A DNA stretch of 64,000 nt from Pilosibacter fragilis (GCF_032490495.1 NZ_JAVYJB010000004.1:186001-250000), one strand, 5' to 3'. Counted from the first letter of the stretch, positions 25,903 through 34,768 are shown. Numbers and translations are program-made. Notes: a model not told the origin generated them from the sequence alone.

Positions 25903-26406
25903 ATGAAAGAACTGAACATTATGGAGGCTACTGTTCTGACCTCCCCCAATCCGCTGACACTGATCTGCTCTAAAAAGGAGGACGGTTCTACGAACCTGGC
26001 TCCCATTTGCTTTGTGTCTTACCTCTCCTTCAACCCACCCATGGTGGGCTTCGCCACTGGAAAACAGTCCCACACCGGTAAGCAGGTACGAGAGACCGGA
26101 AAGGTGATTGTCACCGTTCCTGGCGAGAGTCTTGCCCAGACGGTGATGGCCTGCGGAGCGTCTACCGGTGCCAAGACCGACAAGGTGGCCGCCAACAACA
26201 TCGAGATGATGGCTGTGGAGGGCAGTGACATCCAGATTCCGGTGGATACTCGTCTGGCGATGGTGGCCACCCTGCAGCAGTCGGTGGAAGTTGGCGACCA
26301 TATCCTGCACATCTGTCAGGTGGACAAGTTCCTGGGCGATGAGGACAAGAAGGGGCTGTATGCCTGGAACGGCTTCGGGAAAGTTGCGCCTGCGGTAGAA
26401 GGCTAA
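25903..26406 (+). CDS. Flavin reductase-like FMN-binding split-barrel protein
   Basis: 167 residues. NPLTLICSKKEDGSTNLAPICFVSYLSFNPPMVGFATGKQSHT followed by RETGKVIVTVP and the late HILHICQVDKF strand is the flavin-reductase/FMN-binding barrel. Such proteins bind FMN and reduce it with NAD(P)H or deliver electrons to a partner; here the radical SAM proteins downstream are candidates. Divergent from the HxlR regulator, 28 bp before the next gene. Confidence 0.83.
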   Translation: MKELNIMEATVLTSPNPLTLICSKKEDGSTNLAPICFVSYLSFNPPMVGFATGKQSHTGKQVRETGKVIVTVPGESLAQTVMACGASTGAKTDKVAANNIEMMAVEGSDIQIPVDTRLAMVATLQQSVEVGDHILHICQVDKFLGDEDKKGLYAWNGFGKVAPAVEG

Positions 26407-26434
26407 ATCTCAAAACGGAAAGGAGGCGTTAGCG

Positions 26435-27124
26435 GTGACTGTTTGTATTAAAGACTGTATTCAGAACATGAATCTGGTGATCGGCTGTACTATTGGTTGC
26501 AGCTACTGCTATGCCAGAAACAATGTCCGCCGGTTTCACATGATCGATGACTTTGAAAAGCCGGAGTTTTTTCCCAATAAGCTGCGGCTGATGGAGAAAA
26601 AGCGCCCACAGAATTTTCTGCTCACCGGCATGAGCGATTTTTCCCACTGGAAGCCAGAGTGGCGGGAACAGATATTTGCCAAGATGACTGAAAATCCACA
26701 GCACCAATATCTGTTTTTGACCAAGCGACCGGAGGATATTGTGTTTTCCACTACCCTGGAGAATGCTTGGTTTGGTGTAACTGTTACCTCCAGTAAAGAG
26801 AAAAACCGTATCCGGACTTTGCGGGAGCATATCCATGGCGGACACTATCATGTGACCTTTGAACCTATGTTTGATGATGTTGGTATGGTGGACCTTACCG
26901 GAATTGAGTGGATCGTCATTGGGACTGAGACCGGACATAGGAAGGGCAAATCTATATCGAAACCGGAATGGGTGTGGAACCTGACACATCAGGCCCATGC
27001 GCTTGGCATCCCTGTATTCATGAAGGAAGATCTACTTCCTATCATGGGAGAAACACATATGGTACAAGAATTTCCCCCGGCTTTTTACCGGGTATTGGAG
27101 GAACAGAAGACATGGCGGAAGTGA
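26435..27124 (+). CDS. Radical SAM protein, mobile-pair A type
   Basis: 229 residues. The 4Fe-4S motif CTIGCSYCYA (C18, C22, C25) sits at the very N-terminus. LLTGMSDFSHWKPEWR, YLFLTKRPEDI and IEWIVIGTETGHRKGK recall the phage Gp37/Gp68 (DUF5131) family. Paired with the second radical SAM gene by a 13-bp overlap. I recall protein-family naming of this arrangement as a radical SAM mobile pair next to a MarR-type regulator, but its chemistry is not known to me. GTG start with AAAGGAGG upstream. Confidence 0.78.
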   Translation: MTVCIKDCIQNMNLVIGCTIGCSYCYARNNVRRFHMIDDFEKPEFFPNKLRLMEKKRPQNFLLTGMSDFSHWKPEWREQIFAKMTENPQHQYLFLTKRPEDIVFSTTLENAWFGVTVTSSKEKNRIRTLREHIHGGHYHVTFEPMFDDVGMVDLTGIEWIVIGTETGHRKGKSISKPEWVWNLTHQAHALGIPVFMKEDLLPIMGETHMVQEFPPAFYRVLEEQKTWRK

Positions 27125-28029
27125 AAGATAGCAGCATTCTGATTCAGGATGTAGAAACCAAAAATATTATGACAAAATCCAACCTGCCGGTGGGCGGCTA
27201 TTCCGTCAATCCTTATGTGGGCTGTACCCATGGCTGCAAATACTGCTACGCCTCGTTTATGAAGCGATTTACCGGGCACACCGAACCGTGGGGTACATTC
27301 CTGGATGTGAAGCATTGGCCGGCAATCAAAAATCCGCAAAAGTACAAAGGGCAGCGCATAGTCATCGGTTCTGTGACCGATGGCTATCTGCCCCAGGAGG
27401 CTCAGTTTCAGAACACCCGAAAGCTTCTTGAGCAGCTTCGGGGCAGCGAGGCGGAAATTCTCATCTGTACCAAGTCAGACTTGGTAATCCGTGATATCGA
27501 CCTTCTGAAAGAACTGGGAAAGGTCACGATTTCCTGGTCGATCAATACGCTGGACGAGGATTTCAAAAACGATATGGACCATGCCGTCAGCATCAAGCGG
27601 CGGCTGGATGCCATGAAGCAGGTTTATGACGCAGGTATCCGCACCGTGTGCTTTATCGCACCGGTTTTTCCCGGTATCACGGATTTTGAGGCTATCTTCC
27701 ATCAGGTCAGAAACCAATGCGACCTGATATGGTTAGAAAATCTAAACCTGCGAGGCGGATTCAAAAAAGACATCATGGACTATATTTGTAAAAAATATCC
27801 TGACTTGGTTCCGCTGTACGACGCTATCTACAACAAGAGAGACAGAAGCTACTTCCGTGGTTTGGAGGATCAAGCGGAACGGCTGGCGAAAGAAAACAGC
27901 TGTCCCTTCGTGGACAACGAGCTGCCCTACGGTCGGGCAGAGCCTGGGCACCCGGTCATTGTGGATTACTTTTACCATGAGGAAGTGCGTGGCTCGGAAA
28001 ACACCGGGCGACGCAACCACAAAAAATAA
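27112..28029 (+). CDS. Radical SAM protein, mobile-pair B type (SplB-like)
   Basis: 305 residues. The cluster motif is CTHGCKYCYA (C38, C42, C45) after GGYSVNPYVG. GQRIVIGSVTDGYLPQEA, ILICTKSDLVIRDIDLL, TISWSINTLDEDF and FIAPVFPGITDF fit the SPL-like (spore photoproduct lyase-related) radical SAM barrel. The ATG at 27,112 lies inside gene A; an upstream in-frame start is spurious. The pair shares a promoter with the flavin reductase. Substrate unknown; DNA or tRNA repair or peptide modification are possibilities. Confidence 0.78.
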   Translation: MAEVKDSSILIQDVETKNIMTKSNLPVGGYSVNPYVGCTHGCKYCYASFMKRFTGHTEPWGTFLDVKHWPAIKNPQKYKGQRIVIGSVTDGYLPQEAQFQNTRKLLEQLRGSEAEILICTKSDLVIRDIDLLKELGKVTISWSINTLDEDFKNDMDHAVSIKRRLDAMKQVYDAGIRTVCFIAPVFPGITDFEAIFHQVRNQCDLIWLENLNLRGGFKKDIMDYICKKYPDLVPLYDAIYNKRDRSYFRGLEDQAERLAKENSCPFVDNELPYGRAEPGHPVIVDYFYHEEVRGSENTGRRNHKK

Positions 28030-28044
28030 TTTGTGAAATAAAAG

Positions 28045-28087
28045 GGTTCTGACATGGAGCTGTGCTTCAATGTCAGAACCTTTTTTT
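28045..28087 (+). terminator. Terminator after the radical SAM genes
   Basis: GGTTCTGACAT and its exact complement ATGTCAGAACC around a 14-nt loop, then seven T. Confidence 0.9.
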
Positions 28088-28141
28088 CAGCCCATTTGGA
28101 GGCTTCTGTCCGCTTTACTAAACCGACATGAGCATAAACGA

Positions 28142-28173
28142 CAGCGTCCCGGTTCATAATGATTGGGACGCTG
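28142..28173 (-). terminator. Hairpin between the radical SAM and msrAB genes
   Basis: CAGCGTCCC / GGGACGCTG with a 14-nt loop, weak T-tracts. Placed to end the minus-strand msrAB transcript. Confidence 0.5.
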
Positions 28174-28200
28174 CTTATTATATCATTGTATTATGCGAAC

Positions 28201-29313
28201 TCATTCCTCGAACAGATACAGAAGATATCCGTAACCCTCTGCTTTCATCTTTGCGTAAGGCACAAAGCGCAGGGCCGCACTGTTGATGCAGTAGCGCACG
28301 CCATTGGGGGACTCCGGATCGCCGGTGAACACATGACCAAGGTGAGAATTTCCGGAACGGCTTCTGACCTCTGTACGGCGCATGCCGTGGCTCAGGTCCT
28401 CCAGTTCCACCACGGCAGGCTCTTCAATGGGCTTTGCGAAAGCCGGCCAGCCGCAGCCGCTCTCGTACTTATCCGTGGAGGAAAAGAGCGGCTCGCCGGT
28501 GACGACATCCACATAGATGCCCTTTTCAAACTTATCCCAGAACTCGCCTGTGAAAGCGCGCTCTGTGCCGCTCTCCTGCGTAACACGGTACTGCTCCGCC
28601 GTCAGCTTGTCCCGGATGGATTCCGCCGCGGGCTTCTGATAGTCGCCCGGATCGATGCGCAGCCGGGAAAACAGCTCCATCTCCGCGCGCGGGATGTGGC
28701 AGTAGCCGTTCGGGTTCTTTTCGAGGTAGTTCTGGTGGTACTCCTCGGCGGGGTAATAGTTCTTGAGTGGACCTATCTCCACGAAGAACTTTTCACTGCG
28801 TCCCCGCTCGATTTCCGCGATGCGCTCCACCGTTTCCTCCGCGCTTTCGTTGGTGTAATAGACACCGGTCTGATACTGACTGCCCCGGTCGTTGCCCTGC
28901 CGGTTCTCCACCGTGGGGTCGATCACATAGAAGTAGGCCAGCAGCAGGGCGTCGAGACTCACCTGTCCGGGGTCATACTCCACCCGCACGGTCTCCCGGA
29001 AACCGGTGTTCCCTTTGCAGACGGTCTTGTAATCGGCATCCGCCTCGCAGGTGCCGTTGGCATAGCCGCTCTCGGCATCAATGACGCCGGGGATGGACTG
29101 CATCAGCTGTTCCATTCCCCAGAAGCAGCCGCCCGCCAGATATATGACATTTTCCGTGGTATCCATATACATGCTTCCTTCACCAGACATATCAGAGGGC
29201 TGTCCGGTCATTTCCTTCTCGTCCGTTTTCTGCGGCATATTTTTCTGCCCGGCGGCGCAGCCGCTCAGCAGCAGTACCGCGGTGAGCAGAAGCGGCAATA
29301 CTCTCCGATACAT
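28201..29313 (-). CDS. msrAB: Exported lipoprotein MsrAB, methionine sulfoxide reductase
   Basis: Repairs both sulfoxide isomers in proteins outside the membrane. 370 residues: signal peptide with lipobox LLLSGC (C19), MsrA domain with catalytic Cys in GGCFWG and YHQNYL, then MsrB domain with ESGCGWPAF, RSRSGNSHLGHVF and catalytic Cys in RYCINSAALRF. MsrB zinc Cys pairs are missing, as in many fused forms. Followed on the same strand by the TlpA-like and membrane 4Fe-4S genes, transcribed ahead of it, which likely feed it electrons. Confidence 0.93.
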   Translation of the reverse strand: MYRRVLPLLLTAVLLLSGCAAGQKNMPQKTDEKEMTGQPSDMSGEGSMYMDTTENVIYLAGGCFWGMEQLMQSIPGVIDAESGYANGTCEADADYKTVCKGNTGFRETVRVEYDPGQVSLDALLLAYFYVIDPTVENRQGNDRGSQYQTGVYYTNESAEETVERIAEIERGRSEKFFVEIGPLKNYYPAEEYHQNYLEKNPNGYCHIPRAEMELFSRLRIDPGDYQKPAAESIRDKLTAEQYRVTQESGTERAFTGEFWDKFEKGIYVDVVTGEPLFSSTDKYESGCGWPAFAKPIEEPAVVELEDLSHGMRRTEVRSRSGNSHLGHVFTGDPESPNGVRYCINSAALRFVPYAKMKAEGYGYLLYLFEE

Positions 29314-29349
29314 GGTGTATCCTCCTTCCTGAGAAGATAAATTCGTTTG

Positions 29350-30309
29350 TCAGCCCATATCGGCGGCAAGAGCCTGGTCGATGAGCTTTTGCAGCGTCTC
29401 CGCCTGCTTCTTTTCCGTGATGGCGCCCACGATGGGTTCACCCACGATATTGCCGCTGCGGTCGACCACATAGGTGGTAGGATAGGCAAAGATGTTGGAG
29501 GTAAACTTTCCCGCCTCACCGTCGGAGTCAAAATACACATTCTGATAGGTGGCGCCCTTCTTGGCAAGCACATCCTTCGCCTCGGAAATTGCCGTTTCGT
29601 CGCCGTCCAGCGTGAAGGTGTTAACGCCGATGAGGGAGCCGCCCTTCTCTGCCAGTTCCTTGTTCAGCGCATCCAGCTCGGAAAGCTCGCCTACGCAGGG
29701 ATTGCAGGTGGTGAACCAGAAATTCACCACGGTGACGGCGTTGGCGGAGAACAGCTCGTCGCTCTTCACCGTGTTGCCATCCAGGTCCTTGCCCTCAAAG
29801 ACAGGGAATTTCTGCATGCTGCCGTCATCAGGCGGCGTGGTCATGTCGCTGCCCGCGGGCACGCTCATAGCGCCATCCATGGATTTCTGCATGATCTCGG
29901 GATACTTATCTTCCAACTCGGTCAGCCTGTTTTCAATATTGCTGATCTCCGTGGCTGACTCCTTCAGCCACTCATACTCCTTGTCGGTGAACTGCTCTTT
30001 AGCAGCCTCGACGGTATCCAGCAGGAAGTCGCCGTAGTTTTTCCCGTCCTCGATCATGGCCATGCCCTTGTCAGCCTCCACAAAGACCTTTTCCCACAGC
30101 TCGGCATTTTCCGACAGGATCGCGTTCTCCTGCTCCAGCAGCTCCTTGTGCAGGGCGAGCGCCTCATCGGCGTTTTTCGGCTCGCCAGTCATGGCGGAGC
30201 CGTTGCCGCTCATGTCGCCCATCTTGTCATTGTTCTTCATGCCGCAGGCCGCCAGGGCCAGCACCATCAGCACGGCAAAAGCCAGTGCAAAAATTCTCTT
30301 CCTGTTCAT
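29350..30309 (-). CDS. TlpA-like thioredoxin-fold lipoprotein
   Basis: 319 residues. The start MNRKRIFALAFAVLMVLALAAC gives a lipobox (C22); a longer in-frame reading upstream is not coding. A helical Glu/Asp/Lys-rich region (about 40-150, probable coiled coil) precedes a C-terminal TlpA/ResA thioredoxin domain with redox pair WFTTCNPC and cis-Pro in AYPTTYVVD. Probably a thiol-disulfide donor that regenerates MsrAB. Overlaps the membrane 4Fe-4S gene by 4 bp. Confidence 0.88.
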   Translation of the reverse strand: MNRKRIFALAFAVLMVLALAACGMKNNDKMGDMSGNGSAMTGEPKNADEALALHKELLEQENAILSENAELWEKVFVEADKGMAMIEDGKNYGDFLLDTVEAAKEQFTDKEYEWLKESATEISNIENRLTELEDKYPEIMQKSMDGAMSVPAGSDMTTPPDDGSMQKFPVFEGKDLDGNTVKSDELFSANAVTVVNFWFTTCNPCVGELSELDALNKELAEKGGSLIGVNTFTLDGDETAISEAKDVLAKKGATYQNVYFDSDGEAGKFTSNIFAYPTTYVVDRSGNIVGEPIVGAITEKKQAETLQKLIDQALAADMG

Positions 30310-31223
30310 TTTGATTCCTCCATCGTTGTTTTCTTTGTTGTTTCTTTCCCGTTGCCGAAGCCGTAGCGGAAGCACACGGCGCTCGTCGGACAGGCGTGGA
30401 TGCACATTCCGCAGCGGATGCACTCGGTATGGTTGGGCGTTTTCGTCACATCCACATCCATCTTGCAGGCTCTGGCGCATTTCCCGCAGGAAACGCACTT
30501 ATTCTTATCCACCTTCATCTGGAAGAGGGACACCCGATTGAACAGCGCGTAGAACGCGCCCAGCGGGCAGAGCCACTTGCAGAACGGTCGGTAGAACAGT
30601 ACGCTCAGCGCAATCACCGACAGCAGGATGCTGAATTTCCATGTAAACAGCTTGCCCAGCGCCGCCCGGATGCCGGAATTGGCAAGGGACAGTGGGATGG
30701 CTCCCTCCAGCACGCCTTGGGGGCAGAGGTATTTGCAGAAGAACGGGTCTCCCATGCCAACATCGTTCACAAGGAACGCCGGCAGCAGGAAAACCATCAC
30801 CAGCAGGACAGCGTATTTCAGGTATGTCAGCGGCTTCAGCCTCTTTGTGGAAAGCTTCTTAGTGGGGATTTTGTGCAGCAGCTCCTGAACCCAGCCGAAG
30901 GGGCATAGAAAGCCGCAGATAAAGCGCCCCAGCAGCACGCCCAGCAGAATGAGAAAGCCTGTGATATAGTAGGAGAAGCTGAACTTGGAAGACCCCACCA
31001 CAGCCTGAAACGCCCCAATGGGGCAGGCCCCGGACGCCGCAGGACAGGAGTAGCAGTTCAGCCCCGGCACGCAGACGGTCTTCCCCGCCCCCTGATACAG
31101 TCCGCCCTTGAGAAAGTTCGGCAGGTGCAGGTTGGTCAGCAGCGTCGCCCCCGCCTGAATCCAGCCCCGGAAGCGGGACATGGTCTGTGAAACGCCTGAA
31201 AACTTTTTACCCAATTCCCACAC
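30306..31223 (-). CDS. Membrane 4Fe-4S protein (NapH/CcoG-like) of the Msr operon
   Basis: About 305 residues: periplasmic-side CVPGLNCYSCPAASGACPIG, membrane helices with FICGFLCPFGW, FFCKYLCPQGV and FCKWLCPLGAFY, then two 4Fe-4S motifs (CVSCGKCARACKMDV, CIRCGMCIHACPTSA). Likely carries reducing power across the membrane to the TlpA-like lipoprotein, where many bacteria use CcdA/DsbD. GTG start at 31,223 overlaps the CXXC micro-protein; ATG at 31,181 is an alternative with no clear ribosome site. Confidence 0.84.
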   Translation of the reverse strand: MWELGKKFSGVSQTMSRFRGWIQAGATLLTNLHLPNFLKGGLYQGAGKTVCVPGLNCYSCPAASGACPIGAFQAVVGSSKFSFSYYITGFLILLGVLLGRFICGFLCPFGWVQELLHKIPTKKLSTKRLKPLTYLKYAVLLVMVFLLPAFLVNDVGMGDPFFCKYLCPQGVLEGAIPLSLANSGIRAALGKLFTWKFSILLSVIALSVLFYRPFCKWLCPLGAFYALFNRVSLFQMKVDKNKCVSCGKCARACKMDVDVTKTPNHTECIRCGMCIHACPTSAVCFRYGFGNGKETTKKTTMEESK

Positions 31224-31353
31224 ACTCCAGACATAATTTGATTGCTTTGCTCAGCACTGTCGCCGCCTCGCCCCGCCAGACACCGAAGCACAGCATGGCG
31301 GCTCCGGCCATCAGCAGCACGATCTGCGCCGCTGCCTTTTTCCTACAGCTCAT
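31207..31353 (-). CDS. CXXC micro-protein (CD1871A-like)
   Basis: 48 residues: one hydrophobic helix (QIVLLMAGAAMLCFGVW) and a C-terminal motif KLCLECVGIG with a CxxC pair. I recall this as the CD1871A family of CXXC proteins that accompany membrane 4Fe-4S proteins. Overlaps the start of the 4Fe-4S gene by 17 bp and is first in the Msr operon. Probably a small thiol carrier or subunit of the membrane electron path. Confidence 0.72.
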   Translation of the reverse strand: MSCRKKAAAQIVLLMAGAAMLCFGVWRGEAATVLSKAIKLCLECVGIG

Positions 31354-31500
31354 TTTTCATCACCCTTTCCGATTTTCTGCCCCTATCATAGCGTGAGAGA
31401 GTTAAAGTCTCTGTTAAGAACGAAAACTTAACGCAAACCTTATCTGTTTTTGCTATAATGAAAGCAACACAAAAATGAAGAAATAAAAAGGAGGGCTCTT

Positions 31501-32178
31501 ATGCACCTTTTAGTAATTGAAGATGAACGCGCCCTGTGCGAGACCATCGTTCGCAGCCTGCGGCGGCTGGCCTACAGCGTGGACTACTGTTATGACGGCG
31601 AAAAGGCGCTGGCGCTTCTGGGCGTGGAACGATACGATCTGGTGCTTCTTGATCTGAATCTGCCGAAAAAAGACGGCATGACGGTGCTGCGCACCCTGCG
31701 GCAGACCGACCGGGAGACGCGGGTGCTGATCCTCTCTGCCCGCAGCGAAGTGGAGGACAAGGTGCAGGGGCTGGATGCCGGGGCGAACGACTATCTCGCA
31801 AAGCCCTTCCACCTCGCCGAGCTGGAGGCCCGCATCCGCAGCCTGACATTGCGTCAGTTCACCCAGCAGGATGTGCTGCTAAGCTGCGGAGGCCTGACCT
31901 TTGACACCCGCTCCCGTACCGCCACCGTCAACGGGCAGACGCTGACGCTCACCCGGAAGGAAACGGGGATACTCGAATACCTGATGGTGCATCAGGGGCG
32001 GCCCGTGAGTCAGGAGGAGCTGATGGATCACGTTTGGGACAACAGCGTGGACAGCTTCAGCAATTCCATTCGCGTCCACATCTCCGCCCTGCGCAAAAAG
32101 CTCCGCGCCGTGCTGGGCTATGACCCCATCCGCAACCGCATCGGCGAGGGCTATCTGATGGGAGGCGAGGAAGCATGA
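31501..32178 (+). CDS. OmpR-family response regulator
   Basis: 225 residues: receiver with acidic pocket (EDE) and phospho-acceptor Asp in LVLLDLNLPKKDG, conserved K in YLAKPFHLAE, then a winged-helix DNA-binding domain (LTLTRKETGILEYLMVHQGRPVSQEELMDHVW...VRVHISALRKKL with the NSIRVHISALRKKLR segment). AAAAGGAGG precedes the ATG. Divergent from the Msr operon; TTAA-containing repeats in 31,397-31,440 may be its binding site, so it likely controls that operon. Confidence 0.93.
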   Translation: MHLLVIEDERALCETIVRSLRRLAYSVDYCYDGEKALALLGVERYDLVLLDLNLPKKDGMTVLRTLRQTDRETRVLILSARSEVEDKVQGLDAGANDYLAKPFHLAELEARIRSLTLRQFTQQDVLLSCGGLTFDTRSRTATVNGQTLTLTRKETGILEYLMVHQGRPVSQEELMDHVWDNSVDSFSNSIRVHISALRKKLRAVLGYDPIRNRIGEGYLMGGEEA

Positions 32179-33323
32179 AGCGTCTTTCTTTGCAGTGGCG
32201 CATCACGCTGATGACCGTCCTGCTCATCGGCATCACCTGCGTGGCCATGAATTTGCTGCTGTGCTCCTCCGGTGTGTACTATATGGATACCATTGCGGAC
32301 AGCTTACAAGGCGGCACGGTGATCCTGAATGATGGCGGAGCGGCGAGCTTTGATCCGCAGCTCATAGCGCCCAACGAGGAGTTGACCATCGTCGTCGATG
32401 GGGTGCAGGGGCGCTTCCGCACCACCAACTGGTACATCACGACGGCGGTAACGCTGCTCAGCGGCATCCTCGCCTATTTCGTCAGCGGACGCGCTCTCAA
32501 GCCCCTGCGCAGCTTTACCTCGCAGGTGGAGCAGGTGCAGCTGAACAATCTTGCCGATATGAGGATCGATGAAGACGCTATTTCGGAGTTCCGGCAGCTG
32601 AGCCGCTCGTTCAACCAGATGCTGGAGCGGCTGAACAACGCCTTTTCCGCCCAGCGGCAGTTCACCGGCAACGCCGCCCACGAGCTGCGCACGCCACTGG
32701 CACTAATGCAGGCGCAGTTGGAGCTGTTTTCCGCGGAGCATCCTGATGTGCGACCGGAGACGGCGGAGTTCCTCACGCTTTTGCGTGAGCAGACGGAACG
32801 GCTGATACAGTTGACCAGGACACTGCTGGAGATGAGCAATCTGCGGCAGGTGGAGCGGAACGAGCGGATCCAGCTCGCTCCCATGATCGAGGAGATCTTC
32901 ACAGATCTTGCGCCGCTCTCAGATAAGCTCGGCGTCACGCTGACGGCGGAGGGCGACGGCATTATGACCGGCAGCGATGCACTGATCTACCGGCTGATCT
33001 TCAACCTGACGGAGAATGCTGTCAAGTACAACCGGCCGGGCGGCTCGGTACGGGTTTCTGTCACTCAGGAGTTGGAAAAGCTCCTGCTCCGCGTCTCCGA
33101 CACCGGCTGCGGCATCCCGGAGGTGTATCAGCGCAGTATCTTCCAGCCCTTCTTCCGGGTGGACAAGTCTCGCAGCCGGGAATACGGTGGCGCAGGACTG
33201 GGGCTCTCACTGGTATGGGAGATCGCCGACCTCCACGGCGGCTCCGTTTGGGTGGAGAAAAGTTCGGAGAAGGGCACTACCATTGCGGTGGGGTTGCCAA
33301 CGCAACAATCAACGAAGCCTTAA
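32175..33323 (+). CDS. Sensor histidine kinase partner
   Basis: 382 residues. First membrane helix at about 8-32, a short extracytoplasmic loop (GGTVILNDGGAASFDPQL), second helix about 90-108, HAMP, H-box NAAHELRTPLALMQ, N-box FNLTENAVKYN, G boxes VSDTGCGIPE and EYGGAGLGLSLVWE. Overlaps the regulator by 4 bp. The small sensor loop suggests sensing of membrane or envelope oxidative damage, in line with the Msr genes alongside; that is inference. Confidence 0.91.
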   Translation: MKRLSLQWRITLMTVLLIGITCVAMNLLLCSSGVYYMDTIADSLQGGTVILNDGGAASFDPQLIAPNEELTIVVDGVQGRFRTTNWYITTAVTLLSGILAYFVSGRALKPLRSFTSQVEQVQLNNLADMRIDEDAISEFRQLSRSFNQMLERLNNAFSAQRQFTGNAAHELRTPLALMQAQLELFSAEHPDVRPETAEFLTLLREQTERLIQLTRTLLEMSNLRQVERNERIQLAPMIEEIFTDLAPLSDKLGVTLTAEGDGIMTGSDALIYRLIFNLTENAVKYNRPGGSVRVSVTQELEKLLLRVSDTGCGIPEVYQRSIFQPFFRVDKSRSREYGGAGLGLSLVWEIADLHGGSVWVEKSSEKGTTIAVGLPTQQSTKP

Positions 33324-33488
33324 AACCCTTTTATTCGTTTTTCGCCGCTTCGCTTGCCGCCCTGCTGCGTTCCTCTCCGTATGGGGCGGTCAGCCTGTTT
33401 TTGAGGTCGGTGTTGTGATATAATGCGTTTTTTCCGGCTCTACACAGGAATCAGCGAGCTTCGTCCCTCGTGACCGCTTTTTCTCTGA

Positions 33489-33629
33489 GCGGATGGAAGA
33501 ATCGCCACAGATTATTACGCTGAATTACATGAAGAGGCACTCCAGCTGCCGGAGGATGCTGGTGACGAGGACGAAGAAGTGGATGTCAACGAGGACTACG
33601 AAGCAGAATCGGACGATGAACCTGTCTGA
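33489..33629 (+). pseudogene. C-terminal acidic tail of a lost mobile-element gene
   Basis: The reading TDYYAELHEEALQLPED is followed by a run of Asp/Glu residues and ends at a stop. It has no start and no upstream body. Acidic C-terminal tails of this kind occur in element-borne proteins; I do not recognise which. The rest of 33,324-33,672 shows nothing else. Confidence 0.45.
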
Positions 33630-33672
33630 TTAAGGCAGTGTTGACCTGTGGGGCGGCTGAGAGGCCGTCCCT

Positions 33673-33798
33673 TTTACATAGCTAAATGGTTTGTGAATGA
33701 ACTATTTTGAGCTATGAAGCTATGGAATCGGTAGGTGATATCTGGTAAAATAGGAGGTAAGAACAGCGATGCAAATCGGAATTTGAGGAGGTGTTCAT
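33673..33798 (+). repeat. Leader repeat, copy 2 (before the lipoprotein gene)
   Basis: From TTTACATAGCTAAAT to the start codon; partner of 15,957-16,079. Contains TTGAGCTATGAA, GGAGGTAAGAACAGCGATG and the ribosome site GAGGAGGTG. Confidence 0.75.
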
Positions 33799-34299
33799 AT
33801 GAAGAGAGCATTGCTTTTTATTTTCATGACGGTTTGTGTATTAGGAATGTCCGCCTGCAGCAGCAAAGACGCCATGCCAGAAACATCAGATTCTACCAGC
33901 AATCCGGTTCAGAATACAGATATCAGTAATCTGAATGGAGGAAAAATCTGGTCTGAACAAGATATTGTGTCGATGTTCTCTCTTGTGCAAGAAACAGATT
34001 GGGAATACATAGACTGTGTTTTAATTCCAGATCATGCTAGTGACCGTGTTGGTGCAGTACTCTTCCGGAACGATAAGGAGCAAACAAGCAATGTTGCGTT
34101 CTTTGATGCAGACGGATACTTTCAACAGTATGGCACATATGCAAGAATGTCTGACGAACCTGATTTTCAGTATCTCGGAGGTGGTGCGGTAACATTTAGG
34201 CTGGAAACAGAAGATGGTATAATCTATAACTACACGATCACAATCTCGATCGATGACAGTAATGTGAATTTTAAAGCGGAAGATGATTTGCCAAAATAA
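33799..34299 (+). CDS. Small lipoprotein of unknown function
   Basis: 166 residues with a signal peptide and lipobox (GMSAC, Cys20), a Ser/Thr linker, then a beta-rich domain (WSEQDIVSMFSLVQETDWEYIDCVLIPD, VGAVLFRN, NVAFFDADGYFQQYGTYA). Not recognised. GAGGAGGTG precedes the start. The gene lies between leader repeat 2 and an 18-bp trailer (34,298-34,315, AAATTCAAGTTTGACGGA) also found after the methyltransferase at 16,876. Confidence 0.7.
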   Translation: MKRALLFIFMTVCVLGMSACSSKDAMPETSDSTSNPVQNTDISNLNGGKIWSEQDIVSMFSLVQETDWEYIDCVLIPDHASDRVGAVLFRNDKEQTSNVAFFDADGYFQQYGTYARMSDEPDFQYLGGGAVTFRLETEDGIIYNYTITISIDDSNVNFKAEDDLPK

Positions 34300-34318
34300 A
34301 TTCAAGTTTGACGGAGTA

Positions 34319-34768
34319 ATGGATATGAAAATCCGAGAAGTGAACGAAAATAAAAAGCAATTTATATCATTATTGTTATTAGCTGATGAACAGGAGAGCA
34401 TGGTTGATCACTATCTTGAAAAAGGTACTATGTATGTACTTGAAGATGGTAATGTAAAAGCTGAATGTGTTGTCACCGATGAAGGTAACGAAATACTTGA
34501 AATCAAGAATATCGCAGTCGATCCGGAAAATCAGGGAAAGGGCTATGGGAAAGCATTGATTGACTTCCTTGCAAGTAAATATGCAGATGAATATTCTATT
34601 TTGCAGGTTGGAACAGGTGACAGCCCGTTAACCATACCGTTTTATGAAAAATGCGGATTTGTCCGCTCTCACAATATTCCGAATTTCTTTACGGACAATT
34701 ATGACCACCCAATTTATGAGGGCGGTGTACAGTTGATAGATATGATATATTTGCAAAGATGTTTATAA
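34319..34768 (+). CDS. GNAT-family N-acetyltransferase
   Basis: 149 residues. The acetyl-CoA loop VDPENQGKGYGKALIDFL (motif A, Q/RxxGxG/A) and FYEKCGFVRS (motif B) define the family; the substrate is unknown. The ATG at 34,319 has ACGGAGT upstream. AT-rich cargo gene. The 5' end abuts the trailer shared with the methyltransferase cassette. Confidence 0.85.
   Translation: MDMKIREVNENKKQFISLLLLADEQESMVDHYLEKGTMYVLEDGNVKAECVVTDEGNEILEIKNIAVDPENQGKGYGKALIDFLASKYADEYSILQVGTGDSPLTIPFYEKCGFVRSHNIPNFFTDNYDHPIYEGGVQLIDMIYLQRCL

Noticed and set aside
28159..29340. 393-codon plus-strand open frame
   Set aside because: Antisense to msrAB, whose domains and lipobox are unambiguous.
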